Source: Palsa-504 sp963753195 (GTDB lineage Bacteria > Actinomycetota > Actinomycetes > Streptosporangiales > Streptosporangiaceae). From it: DNA of 64,000 nucleotides. The translations under genes and the position numbers were made by a program. Positions 1-7,874 of this stretch are shown here, in pieces. The first letter of the stretch is position 1, and the number at the start of each line of letters is the position of its first letter. The notes under the pieces were generated by a model, which had not been told where the DNA came from, did not search any database, and saw nothing but the letters and a program-made list of their open reading frames with translations. The stretch covers positions 992,001 to 1,056,000 of the forward strand of contig CAVWBH010000009.1 in NCBI GenBank assembly GCA_963753195.1. The letters are read 5' to 3'.

Positions 1-92
1 GGGACCAGGTCCACCACGTAGCCCTGTTCCCGCAGCCCGCGGGCCAGGACCTGCCCCAGCCCTTCGTCGTCTTCCGCGACCAGCACCCTCAC
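1..92 (-). CDS. Response regulator, N-terminal fragment (cut by window start)
   Basis: Reading down from a GTG at 92, the peptide begins VRVLVAEDDEGLGQVLARGL. This is the first beta strand and acidic pocket (EDD) of a two-component receiver domain, as in OmpR-family regulators. Only about 30 codons lie in the window, so the output domain and the phospho-acceptor Asp are not visible. An ATG five bases upstream runs straight into a stop, which favours the GTG. The repeat block at 128-209 lies directly upstream and is where a promoter or operator would be expected. Confidence 0.75.
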   Translation of the reverse strand, partial: MRVLVAEDDEGLGQVLARGLREQGYVVDLV

Positions 93-127
93 AGCATCCG
101 AATGTACCGGTGAGCTGCGGCCAGCCG

Positions 128-209
128 CGTCGTTACGGCAACCACGTCGTTGTGGCAACCATGTCGCTGGGTGTGCGTCGTTGTGGCAACCACGTCGTTG
201 CGGTCGAGG
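128..209. repeat. 17-bp direct repeats between response regulator and dprE2-like gene
   Basis: Near-identical 17-bp units of the form CGTCGTTGTGGCAACCA start at 128, 145, 176 and 193 (the last is partial). A degenerate 14-bp copy sits at 162-175. The block lies in the non-coding gap just upstream of the response regulator. Evenly spaced direct repeats are a common layout for response-regulator binding sites, but that role is only an inference here. Confidence 0.6.
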
Positions 210-231
210 GATCCGCGCGGGCCGGTCACGG

Positions 232-1032
232 TCAGCGGGAGATGCGGCGCCAGATCGGTCTCGGGACCAGGCGCAGCGCGAAGGCCAGGCCGGCCAGCGA
301 GGGCGGGACCCAGACGACGGCAGTGCGGTCCCGGCCGCCCTCGCGGCTGAGGGCCGCAGCGGTGGCCTGGCCGACGGCCTGCGGGGTGGTGGCCAGCGGG
401 GCGGCCGGCATGCCTTCGGTCATCCGGCCGGTGACGAAGCCGGGCCGCACCAGGAGCACGCGGACCCCGGTGCCGTGCAGCCGGTCGGCCAGGCCGCGGG
501 CGAAGGCGTCCAGGCCGGCCTTGGCCGCGCCGTACACCGGGTTGGCCTTGCGCGGCCGGACGGCCGCGACCGACGACAGCACGACGATGGTACCGCGGCG
601 CTGGCCGCGCATCCGGCCCGCGACGGCCAGCAGGGTGCTGACGTGCCCGGTGAAATCGGTCTCGATCATCGTCGCGGCCTGCCGGACATCACGCTCGACG
701 TCCTCCTGCGGGATCAGCACGCCCGCGGCCGAGATGACCAGGTCCACGTGGCCCTCGGCGAATATGCCGTCCACGAACGCCTGGTGGCTTCCGGTCTCCA
801 CCGCGTCGTAAGGAACGGTCCGCACCGTGGCCTGCAAATCCTCGGCCTGCAGCTCCTGGGCCTGCAGCTCCTTGACCGCGGCGGCCAGCCGCTGCTCGTC
901 GCGGCCGGCCAGGATGACCTCGGCGGCGGCGGGCAGCCGGAGCGCGGCCACGATGGCCAGGCCGATCTCGCTCGTGCCGCCCAGCAGGAGAACCCGGGGC
1001 TGATAGCCGGGATCGTTCGGGTAAAAAGTCAT
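232..1032 (-). CDS. SDR-family oxidoreductase, decaprenylphosphoryl-2-keto-ribose reductase (DprE2)-like
   Basis: A 266-residue short-chain dehydrogenase. Its N-terminal nucleotide motif LLLGGTSEIGLAIV is the GGxSEIG variant typical of DprE2, and the catalytic YGAAK (YxxxK) lies near residue 165. DprE2 reduces the 2-keto intermediate to decaprenylphosphoryl arabinose after DprE1. The start is set by a GGAGGG ribosome-binding site 7 bases upstream of ATG 1032. It follows a frameshifted UbiA-type phosphoribosyltransferase that would make the pathway precursor, and this pairing supports the assignment. No DprE1 is present in the window. It could also be a generic SDR acting on another polyprenyl sugar. 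Confidence 0.75.
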   Translation of the reverse strand: MTFYPNDPGYQPRVLLLGGTSEIGLAIVAALRLPAAAEVILAGRDEQRLAAAVKELQAQELQAEDLQATVRTVPYDAVETGSHQAFVDGIFAEGHVDLVISAAGVLIPQEDVERDVRQAATMIETDFTGHVSTLLAVAGRMRGQRRGTIVVLSSVAAVRPRKANPVYGAAKAGLDAFARGLADRLHGTGVRVLLVRPGFVTGRMTEGMPAAPLATTPQAVGQATAAALSREGGRDRTAVVWVPPSLAGLAFALRLVPRPIWRRISR

Positions 1033-1051
1033 TTGGCACCCTCCGGGTCGG

Positions 1052-1995
1052 TTATGCCTGCAGGCTGCCGGTCACGAACAGCGCCAGCCAGCTCAGCTCG
1101 CAAGCCAGCATCAGGCCGTTGCGGGTGATCAGGTCCTCGACCGGCGCGGCGGTGTGGCGGGCGGTCAGGATGGCGAACTGGATCAGGGCCGCGGCCAGCG
1201 GGATGGCGCTGGCCAGGTGCCAGGGCCTCGCGGCCGTGTGCTCCCCGGCGGCCCAGGCCACGTAGGCCCCGATCATGGCCGCGCCGACCACCCACTGGCC
1301 GATCAGCAGCGCCCACGGACGGTACCAGCGCAGCACCGGCCGGTGGCCGAGCGCCGCCGGGCCGAGGCCGGCCAGCTCGGTGTAGCGCTTGGCGATGGCC
1401 ACCCCGAACGCCCCCAGGCTGCACACGGCCAGGAACCAGCCCGACGGGGGCACGTGGGTGGCCACCGCGCCGCCGAGGACGCGGAGCAGGAAGCCGGACG
1501 CCACGAAGATGACCTCGACCACCGGGATGTGCTTGAGCACGTAGCTGTAGAGGAACGAGAAGCCCAGGTAGGCGGCGATGACCACGGTCAGCAGCGGGAC
1601 CGAGACGGCCAGGCCCGCGGCCAGGCCGGCCGCGGCGCAGGCCACGCCGATGACCAGCGCGTGCGACGGCGGCAGGTCACCGGCGGCCACCGGGCGGTTC
1701 CGCTTGCGCGGATGACGGCGGTCGCGCTCGGCGTCGGCGACATCGTTGATGAAGTAGACCCCGACCGAGGCGAAGCAGAATGCGACCGCCGCGACCAGGG
1801 CGTAGAAGGCCCCGTGCGGCCGGCCCAGGTGGCGCCGGCCAGCGGCGCGGCGAAGACGAGCAGGTTCTTCGGCCACTGCCGGGGCCGGGCCGTGCGCAGC
1901 ACCGCGACGGGCCAGCGCGGCTTGCGGGCGGGGCGCGCCGCTTCCCCGCCGGCCGGCTGGGCCGTCTCGGCGGTGGCGCTCGACTCGGCGGTCAC
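1052..1995 (-). CDS. Decaprenyl-phosphate phosphoribosyltransferase-like UbiA protein, frameshifted
   Basis: An integral-membrane UbiA-superfamily prenyltransferase interrupted by a reading-frame change. The GTG at 1995 opens a frame with the signature N-terminus of the DPPR synthase family (RPRQWPKNLLVFAAPLAGA). That frame then leaves homology and the protein resumes in another frame (FYALVAAVAF, then NDVADAERDRRHP, the Asp-rich substrate motif, and RPVAAG), ending at 1052. One G missing from the G4 run (C4 on the plus strand, 1810-1813) would restore one continuous protein of about 314 residues. The start codon overlaps the stop of the upstream gene (GTGA). The known family member, Rv3806c, transfers phosphoribose to decaprenyl phosphate. 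Whether the break is real or an assembly error cannot be decided from sequence alone. Confidence 0.8.
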
Positions 1996-3503
1996 CGGGA
2001 GTAGACCGAGGTGAAGTCGCGGCTGTAGACCGAGTAGTACCGGTACGCGGTCTGCTGCTGGGTGGGCAGCAGGTTCACCGGCTTCGGGTCGGACGGGTGG
2101 CCGGCGGCCTGGTAGTACTCGTACGACATCCAGTACGGGTTGATGTCCAGCTGCAGGGCCTCGACCGCGCCCGCCCGCTGCAGCAGGCTGGCCAGCTCCT
2201 GGACGTTCAGCGCCGGGCCGTACACGAAGATGACCCGGCCGTCGGCGGTGACGCCCAGGCCCGAGCGCCAGACGTAGTAACTCCCGCCGAGGGTCGCGCC
2301 CCAGCTGCCGAGCACGTCCTGGTTGACCGCGGCGGGCACTTGGCCGTGGTCGACGATCAGCTTGAGGTTCTGGCGGACGCCGACCACCTGCGAGGTCATC
2401 CGCACCTCATGGCCCCAGGTGCCGATCTTGATCGTGCCGTTGCGGTAGTAGACGACCGACGCGGCCCCGTTGACCAGGGTTCCCTTGGTGAGGCCGTTGA
2501 GATAGAAACCGCCGCCCGCGGAGTCCAGCTTGAACCCGCCGTTGAACGTGGCCAGCAGGCCGGTGCGGCTTTTCGGCGGGATCGAGGTCGGGGATTTCCA
2601 GTTGCCGGGGCCCGGGTCTTCAGCGCCGGGGTGCAGCTGGAAGGTGACCAGCCGCTGGTCCATCGACACGATCCCCGCCACATACGACGTGTATACCGCC
2701 GATGGCCGCAGGAAGGTGCCGAAGATGGCCGGCTCGCCCTTGACCGTTTCCAGCACGCGCCACTGGCCCTCGCCCGGCACAGGCGTCCCGGCCGGCGAGC
2801 TCAGCCGGCTGGGGATGATCGGCTTGAAGGTCTTGGTGTGCTTGTACTTGGCCGAGCCGGCCGACGGGACCGCGAGTGAGAAGGACGGCTTGCCGCCCAC
2901 TTTGGGCGGGGAGTAGCTGATCCACTCGCCGAACGTCACCACCGGGCCCAGATAGTGATCGCGGGCCCATTCAGCCAGCTTGGAGGACACCGACCCGCCG
3001 TCGGGCGAGGTGAGCGCCTGGCCGAGAGAGAACGCGAGCCAGCAGCAGAACACCGCGATCAGGGCCGCGATGACGCGGACACTCCGCCGCCGGAACAGCC
3101 TGCGGACCCGGTGCTTGCGGGCCTTGGGGCCGCCGGGTCCCTGGGCCCCGCGGCGCCGGCCACGGCCGGGCCCGCGGCGGCCAGGACCGCCGGGGTCCTG
3201 CTCGTAGGGGCCCTGCCCGTACGGGGCTTGCTCGTACGGCGCCTGCTCGTACGGGGCTTGCTCGTACGGGGCTTGCTCGTACGGGGCCTGCTCGTACGGG
3301 GCCTGCCCGTACGGGGCTTGCTCGTACGGGCCCTGCTCATATGGGCCCGGCTCATATGAGCCCTGCTGCTGCTGGTACGGGCCCTGCTGGTACGGGTTTG
3401 GCCCGTAGGGGAGCGGCGCGGTCTCGGAGTCGTGGGGCGAGGTGAGCGGCTCGCGCGGCGAAGCGTTCGGCCGGTTGGCGCGGCGGGACGCCGGTCGTTG
3501 CAC
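1992..3503 (-). CDS. Membrane-anchored phosphodiester glycosidase (NAGPA/DUF2233)-like protein with PYEQ repeats
   Basis: A 503-residue protein. Residues 1-130 are low-complexity, built from EQAPY/EQGPY pentapeptides followed by a basic Arg/Gly stretch. A single membrane helix (VIAALIAVFCCWLAFSLG) follows. The exported C-terminal half carries features of the phosphodiester glycosidase family: ATFNGGFKL, GGFYLNG, GATLGG, and a late ALQLDINPYW motif. That family removes phosphodiester-linked sugars, but the substrate here is unknown. Its position upstream of, and overlapping, the DPPR synthase-like gene suggests cell-envelope polysaccharide work. The N-terminal repeats resemble disordered tails of actinobacterial envelope proteins. 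Confidence 0.75.
   Translation of the reverse strand: MQRPASRRANRPNASPREPLTSPHDSETAPLPYGPNPYQQGPYQQQQGSYEPGPYEQGPYEQAPYGQAPYEQAPYEQAPYEQAPYEQAPYEQAPYGQGPYEQDPGGPGRRGPGRGRRRGAQGPGGPKARKHRVRRLFRRRSVRVIAALIAVFCCWLAFSLGQALTSPDGGSVSSKLAEWARDHYLGPVVTFGEWISYSPPKVGGKPSFSLAVPSAGSAKYKHTKTFKPIIPSRLSSPAGTPVPGEGQWRVLETVKGEPAIFGTFLRPSAVYTSYVAGIVSMDQRLVTFQLHPGAEDPGPGNWKSPTSIPPKSRTGLLATFNGGFKLDSAGGGFYLNGLTKGTLVNGAASVVYYRNGTIKIGTWGHEVRMTSQVVGVRQNLKLIVDHGQVPAAVNQDVLGSWGATLGGSYYVWRSGLGVTADGRVIFVYGPALNVQELASLLQRAGAVEALQLDINPYWMSYEYYQAAGHPSDPKPVNLLPTQQQTAYRYYSVYSRDFTSVYSR
3197..3346. repeat. 15-bp in-frame minisatellite (about 10 units)
   Basis: Ten consecutive 15-bp units of the type CCTGCTCGTACGGGG start at 3197 and recur every 15 bases. 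On the minus strand they encode the EQAPY/EQGPY pentapeptide array of the glycosidase-like protein. Units differ by one or two bases, which indicates slippage-driven expansion under selection for frame. Confidence 0.9.
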
Positions 3504-3705
3504 TCGCCTACCTCCTCGTCGTGCCTGCGACTTCCTCGCAGAAGGTCTACCGACTCAAGATGAAGGAATCGTTACAATGCCCGGCCTACCCTCCGAACCG
3601 AGCGCGCTACCCCCCTGGCATCAGGAGACTCACTGATTCTCGCGTGCGGGTACGGCAAACTCGGGGCAATCGGTGCAATCCTATCGGGATCCCTGACCGG
3701 GCGAC

Positions 3706-4812
3706 CTACCAACGGCCCCACGGGAGCAGCGCGGTGACGGCCACTGCGGCGAACAGCAGGGTCAGGTACGCGATGGACAGGTGGAACAAGCGCATCGGCG
3801 CCGCCGAGGAGCCCGCGGCCGCCTCGGTGCGTTCGGCGGCCTCCGGGTCGGCGCCGGTGGCGGTGTCACCGGGGCTTACGGTGCCACCGGGGCTTACGGT
3901 GCCACCGGGGCCTACGGTGTCACCGGGGCCTGCGGGGGCGCTGGCGGCCCGGACCCGGGCGTCCAGCCCGTGCGCTTCGGCCAGGAACCAGACGCCCAGC
4001 GCGACGGCGAAGACGCCGTAGATCCAGCCGGCGAAGGGGATCAGGGCCAGCGTGGCCGCGACCATCGCGTAGGAGTACCAGAGGATCTTGCGCGCGACCG
4101 CGGCAGGCGAGGCCACCACCGGCAGCATCGGCACGTTGGCGGCGGCGTAGTCCTTGCGGAACTTCATGGCCAGCGCCCAGAAATGCGGCGGGGTCCACAG
4201 GAAAATGACCGCGAACAGCACGACGGCGGGCAGGGCCACGGTGCCGGTGACGGCGGCCCAGCCGACCAGGACCGGGAAGCAGCCCGCGGCGCCGCCGATC
4301 ACGATGTTCGACGGACTGCGGCGCTTGAGCAGCAGCGTGTACACGAAGACGTAGAACAAGATGGCCGCGTCGGCCAGCGAGGCGGCCAGCCAGTTGGCCA
4401 TCAGGCCCAGCAGGAGCGTGGCGCCGGCCCCCAGCGCGATCCCCCAGACCAGCGCCTCCCAGGGCTTGATCGTGCCCTGGCCGTTGACGACCAGGGGACG
4501 GCGCGAGGTGCGCTTCATCACCGCGTCGATGTCGCGGTCGAGGTAGCAGTTGATCGTGTTGGCGCTGCCCGCGGCGAGCGTCCCGCCCACCAGCGTGACC
4601 AGGATGAGCTGCAGCGAGGGCACGCCGTGCCGGGCCAGGAGCATGGCCGGCACCGTGGTGACCAGGAGCAGCTCGATGATGCGCGGCTTGGTCAGCGCGA
4701 CCAGCCCCCGCAGTATGGTCCCGGCCGATCGGCCGCCCGGGGGCGTCCCGCCCGGCCCGTGGCCGAGGGTGCGCGGCCCGCCTGCGGGAAACGCCGTGGT
4801 AGATGTCGTCAC
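3706..4812 (-). CDS. ctaB: Protoheme IX farnesyltransferase (heme O synthase)
   Basis: A multi-pass UbiA-superfamily enzyme that farnesylates heme b to heme O for the oxidase encoded just upstream. Family motifs are clear: LTKPRIIELLL at the start of helix 1, the Asp-rich NCYLDRDIDAVMKRTSRRPL, and YTLLLKRRSPSNIVIGGAAG, followed by WTPPHFWALA. At 368 residues it is longer than the usual 290-310, because a Gly/Pro/Thr repeat insert sits between the last helices near residues 290-325. Its ATG overlaps the stop of the small upstream membrane gene (ATGA), which indicates translational coupling. Assignment is secure; function of the insert is unknown. Confidence 0.95.
   Translation of the reverse strand: MTTSTTAFPAGGPRTLGHGPGGTPPGGRSAGTILRGLVALTKPRIIELLLVTTVPAMLLARHGVPSLQLILVTLVGGTLAAGSANTINCYLDRDIDAVMKRTSRRPLVVNGQGTIKPWEALVWGIALGAGATLLLGLMANWLAASLADAAILFYVFVYTLLLKRRSPSNIVIGGAAGCFPVLVGWAAVTGTVALPAVVLFAVIFLWTPPHFWALAMKFRKDYAAANVPMLPVVASPAAVARKILWYSYAMVAATLALIPFAGWIYGVFAVALGVWFLAEAHGLDARVRAASAPAGPGDTVGPGGTVSPGGTVSPGDTATGADPEAAERTEAAAGSSAAPMRLFHLSIAYLTLLFAAVAVTALLPWGRW
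3862..3933. repeat. 18-bp in-frame repeat inside ctaB (4 units)
   Basis: Four back-to-back 18-bp units (GGTGCCACCGGGGCTTAC type) encode the (S/G)PGxTV hexapeptides that lengthen CtaB between its last membrane segments. Being a multiple of three, the expansion preserves the frame. Confidence 0.9.
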
Positions 4813-5093
4813 TCGCCGGCCTCAGGCTCCTGCTGCTCGGGGGGGAGGGCCCCCGCGACCCGGCCGGGAGCCCGCGTCTGGGTCTGCGCCGCTGGTGTCC
4901 CGGGAACCGCCGTGTAGGACACCGGCCGCTCCACTCCCGGGGCGCGGTGCCCGGGCACGAACTCCGGCTTGGTGTACAGGACGTACAGCGCGCCCGCCAC
5001 CACGATGAACAAGATCATCGGGAAGGCGAAGGTCAGTATCGACCCGCCGAAGGTCCACGCGCCACCGGCGGAATCAGCGATCAGACCGTGCAC
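4809..5093 (-). CDS. Small membrane protein of the oxidase operon
   Basis: A 94-residue protein with one strong membrane helix (FAFPMILFIVVAGALYVLYT, about residues 22-41). A Pro/Gln-rich cytoplasmic or external tail follows. It lies between subunit III and ctaB on the same strand and overlaps the ctaB start by ATGA. Small single-pass proteins are often accessory or subunit IV-like parts of actinobacterial oxidases, so that role is likely but unproven. No catalytic motif is visible. Confidence 0.75.
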   Translation of the reverse strand: MHGLIADSAGGAWTFGGSILTFAFPMILFIVVAGALYVLYTKPEFVPGHRAPGVERPVSYTAVPGTPAAQTQTRAPGRVAGALPPEQQEPEAGE

Positions 5094-5121
5094 TCCGGGT
5101 CCCCTTTCGCCTTGCCGTCCT

Positions 5122-5157
5122 AAAACGCTGCCGTTTTAACACGCTGCCGTCTTAACA
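5122..5157. repeat. 16-bp tandem repeat and small hairpin upstream of the small membrane gene
   Basis: Two 16-bp units CGCTGCCGTYTTAACA lie at 5126-5141 and 5142-5157. Within the block, AAAACG-CTGC-CGTTTT (5122-5137) forms a 6-bp inverted repeat. It lies between the stop of subunit III and the start of the next gene, in an otherwise tightly packed operon. A weak terminator or processing site is possible; nothing more can be said. Confidence 0.5.
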
Positions 5158-5162
5158 CGCTA

Positions 5163-5834
5163 CTACAGAGCGTAGAACAGGAACCAGAACAGGAGGGCCA
5201 TCAGGGCCAGGTAGCTCCACACGGTCGAGAAAGCGCTCAGCGAGGCCTGGAACCGCTGCACGGCGTGGGTCTCAGTGTACGTGGGCGGTTGTTCGACGAA
5301 CGAGAGGGTCGGGATGAACCGGGACCTGGCCAGCAGGATCTCCAGCCAGAGCAGCACGGCCAGCTGGATGACCAGGAAGACCGGGTAGAAGCCGGTGAAG
5401 ACGGTGGCGTAACCCGAGCTGCCCGGCGCGAACGGGAGGTCGGTGAGCTGGTAGATCTGCATCGCGACCGCGGCCAGTCCGAGCGCCATCGCGATCAGCG
5501 CGTCCACCTGCCAGGTGGCCTTGTGCCCGGCCTTGATTCGCTGCAGCCCGAAGTAGTGCACGCCAGCCGACAGCTCGGCCAGCAGCATGATGGTGGTGCC
5601 CAGCCACAGCGACGGGGCAACGTAGCCCGACCCCTGCCAGCGGCCCGAGGAGTTAAGGGACCGCAGGTAGAAGTAGGCGAACAGGAACGCGCCGAACAGG
5701 AACATCAGCCCGCCGATGGCCAGCCGCGAGCCGGTCCACGTGGCATTCAGCGCGGACTCGTGGTAATAGCCCTCGTCCTCGGCCGCGGCCGCGGCTTCGG
5801 AGGGCGTGTCGGCCGTCGTGTCCGTCATCGTCAT
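5163..5834 (-). CDS. ctaE: Cytochrome c oxidase subunit III
   Basis: A 223-residue protein with about five membrane helices and the subunit III hallmarks. These are LMFLFGAFLFAYFYLRS after the first helix, the helix with LAELSAGVHYFG, and a C-terminal YLALMALLFWFLFYAL. An acidic, Ala-rich leader of about 30 residues precedes the helices. It starts within the stop of ctaD (ATGA-type overlap at 5831-5834), so it is translated with subunit I. The five-helix length matches the short form common in actinobacteria. It is predicted to stabilise the subunit I active site and proton uptake. Confidence 0.92.
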   Translation of the reverse strand: MTMTDTTADTPSEAAAAAEDEGYYHESALNATWTGSRLAIGGLMFLFGAFLFAYFYLRSLNSSGRWQGSGYVAPSLWLGTTIMLLAELSAGVHYFGLQRIKAGHKATWQVDALIAMALGLAAVAMQIYQLTDLPFAPGSSGYATVFTGFYPVFLVIQLAVLLWLEILLARSRFIPTLSFVEQPPTYTETHAVQRFQASLSAFSTVWSYLALMALLFWFLFYAL

Positions 5835-7804
5835 GCCTCCACGGTGGTGGCCGGCGGCGCGTAGGCGGCCGCGATGACGCCCGGCGGCGGGTTGAGCTCG
5901 GCCACCGGGAGCGCTCCGGAGACGCCGTAGTCATAGGGGCCGGACAGGATGACCGGCACCCGCTTGAAGTTCTCCGGCGGCGGCGGGGTGGACAGCTGCC
6001 ATTCCAGGCTGCGGGACCGCCACGGGTTGGCGACCTCGCGTTCCCGCCAGAACAGCATGGACATGACGAAGTTGATCAGGAAGATCAGGATCGAGCCGCC
6101 CAGCAGGAACGCGGAGATCGAGACCCAGTCGTTCAGCGTCTCCAGGTTGCGCGCGTACTCGAACACCCGGCGCGGCATGCCCGCGAGGCCGAGCGCGAAC
6201 AGCGGCAGGAAGGTCGTGTTGAAGAAGATGAACATGGTCCAGAAGTGGATCTTGCCGAGCCGTTCGTTCAGCTTGATCCCGGTCATCTTCGGCAGCCAGT
6301 AGTAGATGCCGGAGAAGAACGCGAAGATCAGGCCGCCCATGATCGTGTAGTGGAAGTGCGCCATGACGAAGAACGAGCCGTGCTCGGTCGTGTCCGCGGG
6401 CACGTCGGACAGGAAGACGCCGCTGATGCCGCCGATCAGGAAGTTGAAGTAGAAGGCCAGGGCGAACAGCATCGGGATGCCGAACCGTATCTTGGCCTTC
6501 CAGAACGTCCCCATCCCGACCAGGAAGATGAACCCGGTCGGGATCGAGATCAGCTCGGTGGTGAGCATGAACAGCGGCCGCATGTCCGGGTTGATCCCGC
6601 TGTCGAACAGGTGATGCTGCCAGACGAAGAAGGACAGGATGCCGACGCCCAGCATGCCGGCCGCGGCGATCTTGTAGCCGAACAGCGGCTTGCGGCAGAA
6701 CACCGAGACCACCTCGGAGATGACGCCGAAGCCGGGCAGGGCCAGGATGTACACCTCGGGATGGCCGAAGAACCAGAACAGGTCCTCGTACAGGTAGCTG
6801 CTGCCGCCGAGCTGGTTGGTGAAGAACGAGGTCTGGAAGGTCCGGTCGGTCAGGCCCATGTAGCACGCGCCGACCAGCACCGGAACCGCCAGCACCTGCA
6901 GGAACGACACGGTGAACATGGACCAGACGAACATCGGCAGCCGGCTCCAGCGCATGCCGGGAGCCCGGTAGTTGATGATGGTGACGATCATGTTGAAGCC
7001 GGCCAGGATCATCGAGATGCCCATCAGGCCGAACGCGAAGAAGTAGGCGTCCATGCCCTGCGTGGCCTGGGTGGCCAGCGGCTCGTAGCCGGTCCAGCCG
7101 GTGGGGAACCCGCCCATCAGGACGGCGGACAGCAAGATGACGTAGGCGGCCGGGGTGAGCCAGAAGCCGAGTGCCTCCAGCCGCGGGAACGCCACCCGCT
7201 TCGAGCCGATCAGCAGCGGGCCGAAGTACTGGCCGAACGGCCCGAGGATGACCGAGGACATCATCATCATCATCATCGTGCCGTGCTCGCCGACCACCAT
7301 CAGGTACTGATTCGGGCCGATGAGATGGTAGGTCGGCGACAGCAGCTCGCTCCGGATGGCCATGGCGAACAGGCCGCCGGTCAGGAAGTAGCCGATCATG
7401 CCGAACAGGTACTGCAGGCCCACGACCTTGTGATCCAGCGTGTACCTGAAGTACTTGCCCAGGCCGGGGTCCTCCCGGCCCACCAGCCTGGCTTCCTCCG
7501 GCAGCGGCCGGCCAAGCATCAGGTGGAACAGGTCGTTGAACACGCCCAGCCCGGCCAGCCAGCCGATGACCGCAAAGGCGTAGCCGAGGACGATGGCCAC
7601 GTCGTTGGTGTCGGACAGCGCGCTGCGGTCGTAGTCACCGCCGAGGAAGTTGCCGAGCAAGTGGCCCAGGAAGTACCCGATCACCGCCCCGATCACGCCG
7701 GTGTGCGCACCCGGGCGCATCCACCACGGGCGCGCGCCCGTGGCCGCGGGCTGGGGACCGTGGCCCGTGGGCTCCGCTCGCTCCGGCGATGTCTCGATGG
7801 CCAT
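5831..7804 (-). CDS. ctaD: Heme-copper oxidase subunit I, divergent in proton-channel residues
   Basis: A 657-residue catalytic subunit that reduces O2 to water. An N-terminal extension of about 115 residues carries extra hydrophobic segments before the usual TLDHKVVGLQYLF start. Metal ligands are present: heme a His174 (GEHGT), CuB His348 with the crosslink Tyr352 (FFGHPEVY), CuB His397/398 (WQHHLF), and heme His483/485 (AHFHY). Channel positions differ from A-type enzymes. The K-channel Lys site (IPTG-x-K) is Ile426, the D-channel Asp site (APDMAFPR) is Arg203, and the Mg-site HD is HG. Six consecutive Met (177-182) follow His174. It is clearly an oxidase of a divergent subgroup; whether it pumps protons is open. 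Confidence 0.95.
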   Translation of the reverse strand: MAIETSPERAEPTGHGPQPAATGARPWWMRPGAHTGVIGAVIGYFLGHLLGNFLGGDYDRSALSDTNDVAIVLGYAFAVIGWLAGLGVFNDLFHLMLGRPLPEEARLVGREDPGLGKYFRYTLDHKVVGLQYLFGMIGYFLTGGLFAMAIRSELLSPTYHLIGPNQYLMVVGEHGTMMMMMMSSVILGPFGQYFGPLLIGSKRVAFPRLEALGFWLTPAAYVILLSAVLMGGFPTGWTGYEPLATQATQGMDAYFFAFGLMGISMILAGFNMIVTIINYRAPGMRWSRLPMFVWSMFTVSFLQVLAVPVLVGACYMGLTDRTFQTSFFTNQLGGSSYLYEDLFWFFGHPEVYILALPGFGVISEVVSVFCRKPLFGYKIAAAGMLGVGILSFFVWQHHLFDSGINPDMRPLFMLTTELISIPTGFIFLVGMGTFWKAKIRFGIPMLFALAFYFNFLIGGISGVFLSDVPADTTEHGSFFVMAHFHYTIMGGLIFAFFSGIYYWLPKMTGIKLNERLGKIHFWTMFIFFNTTFLPLFALGLAGMPRRVFEYARNLETLNDWVSISAFLLGGSILIFLINFVMSMLFWREREVANPWRSRSLEWQLSTPPPPENFKRVPVILSGPYDYGVSGALPVAELNPPPGVIAAAYAPPATTVEA

Positions 7805-7808
7805 CGCG

Positions 7809-7874
7809 TCACCCCTTCGCCGAGGTCGTAGTGGACTTCGGGCGCGCCTCGGCGGGCGGCCGCAGGCGCGTCAT
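7809..7874 (-). CDS. Possible 21-residue ORF bridging ctaC and ctaD
   Basis: An ATG at 7874 overlaps the ctaC stop (ATGA) and opens a 21-codon frame (MTRLRPPAEARPKSTTTSAKG). It ends four bases before the ctaD ATG at 7804. The peptide is basic, has no membrane segment and no recognised family. The ATGA start and the stop-start spacing look like a coupling device that would hand ribosomes from subunit II to subunit I. It may equally be a chance ORF in the 66-base gap. Confidence 0.4.
   Translation of the reverse strand: MTRLRPPAEARPKSTTTSAKG

Noticed and set aside
6245..7831. A 528-codon open frame opposite ctaD
   Set aside because: It is the low-information antisense of a highly conserved gene in high-GC DNA; no motifs.
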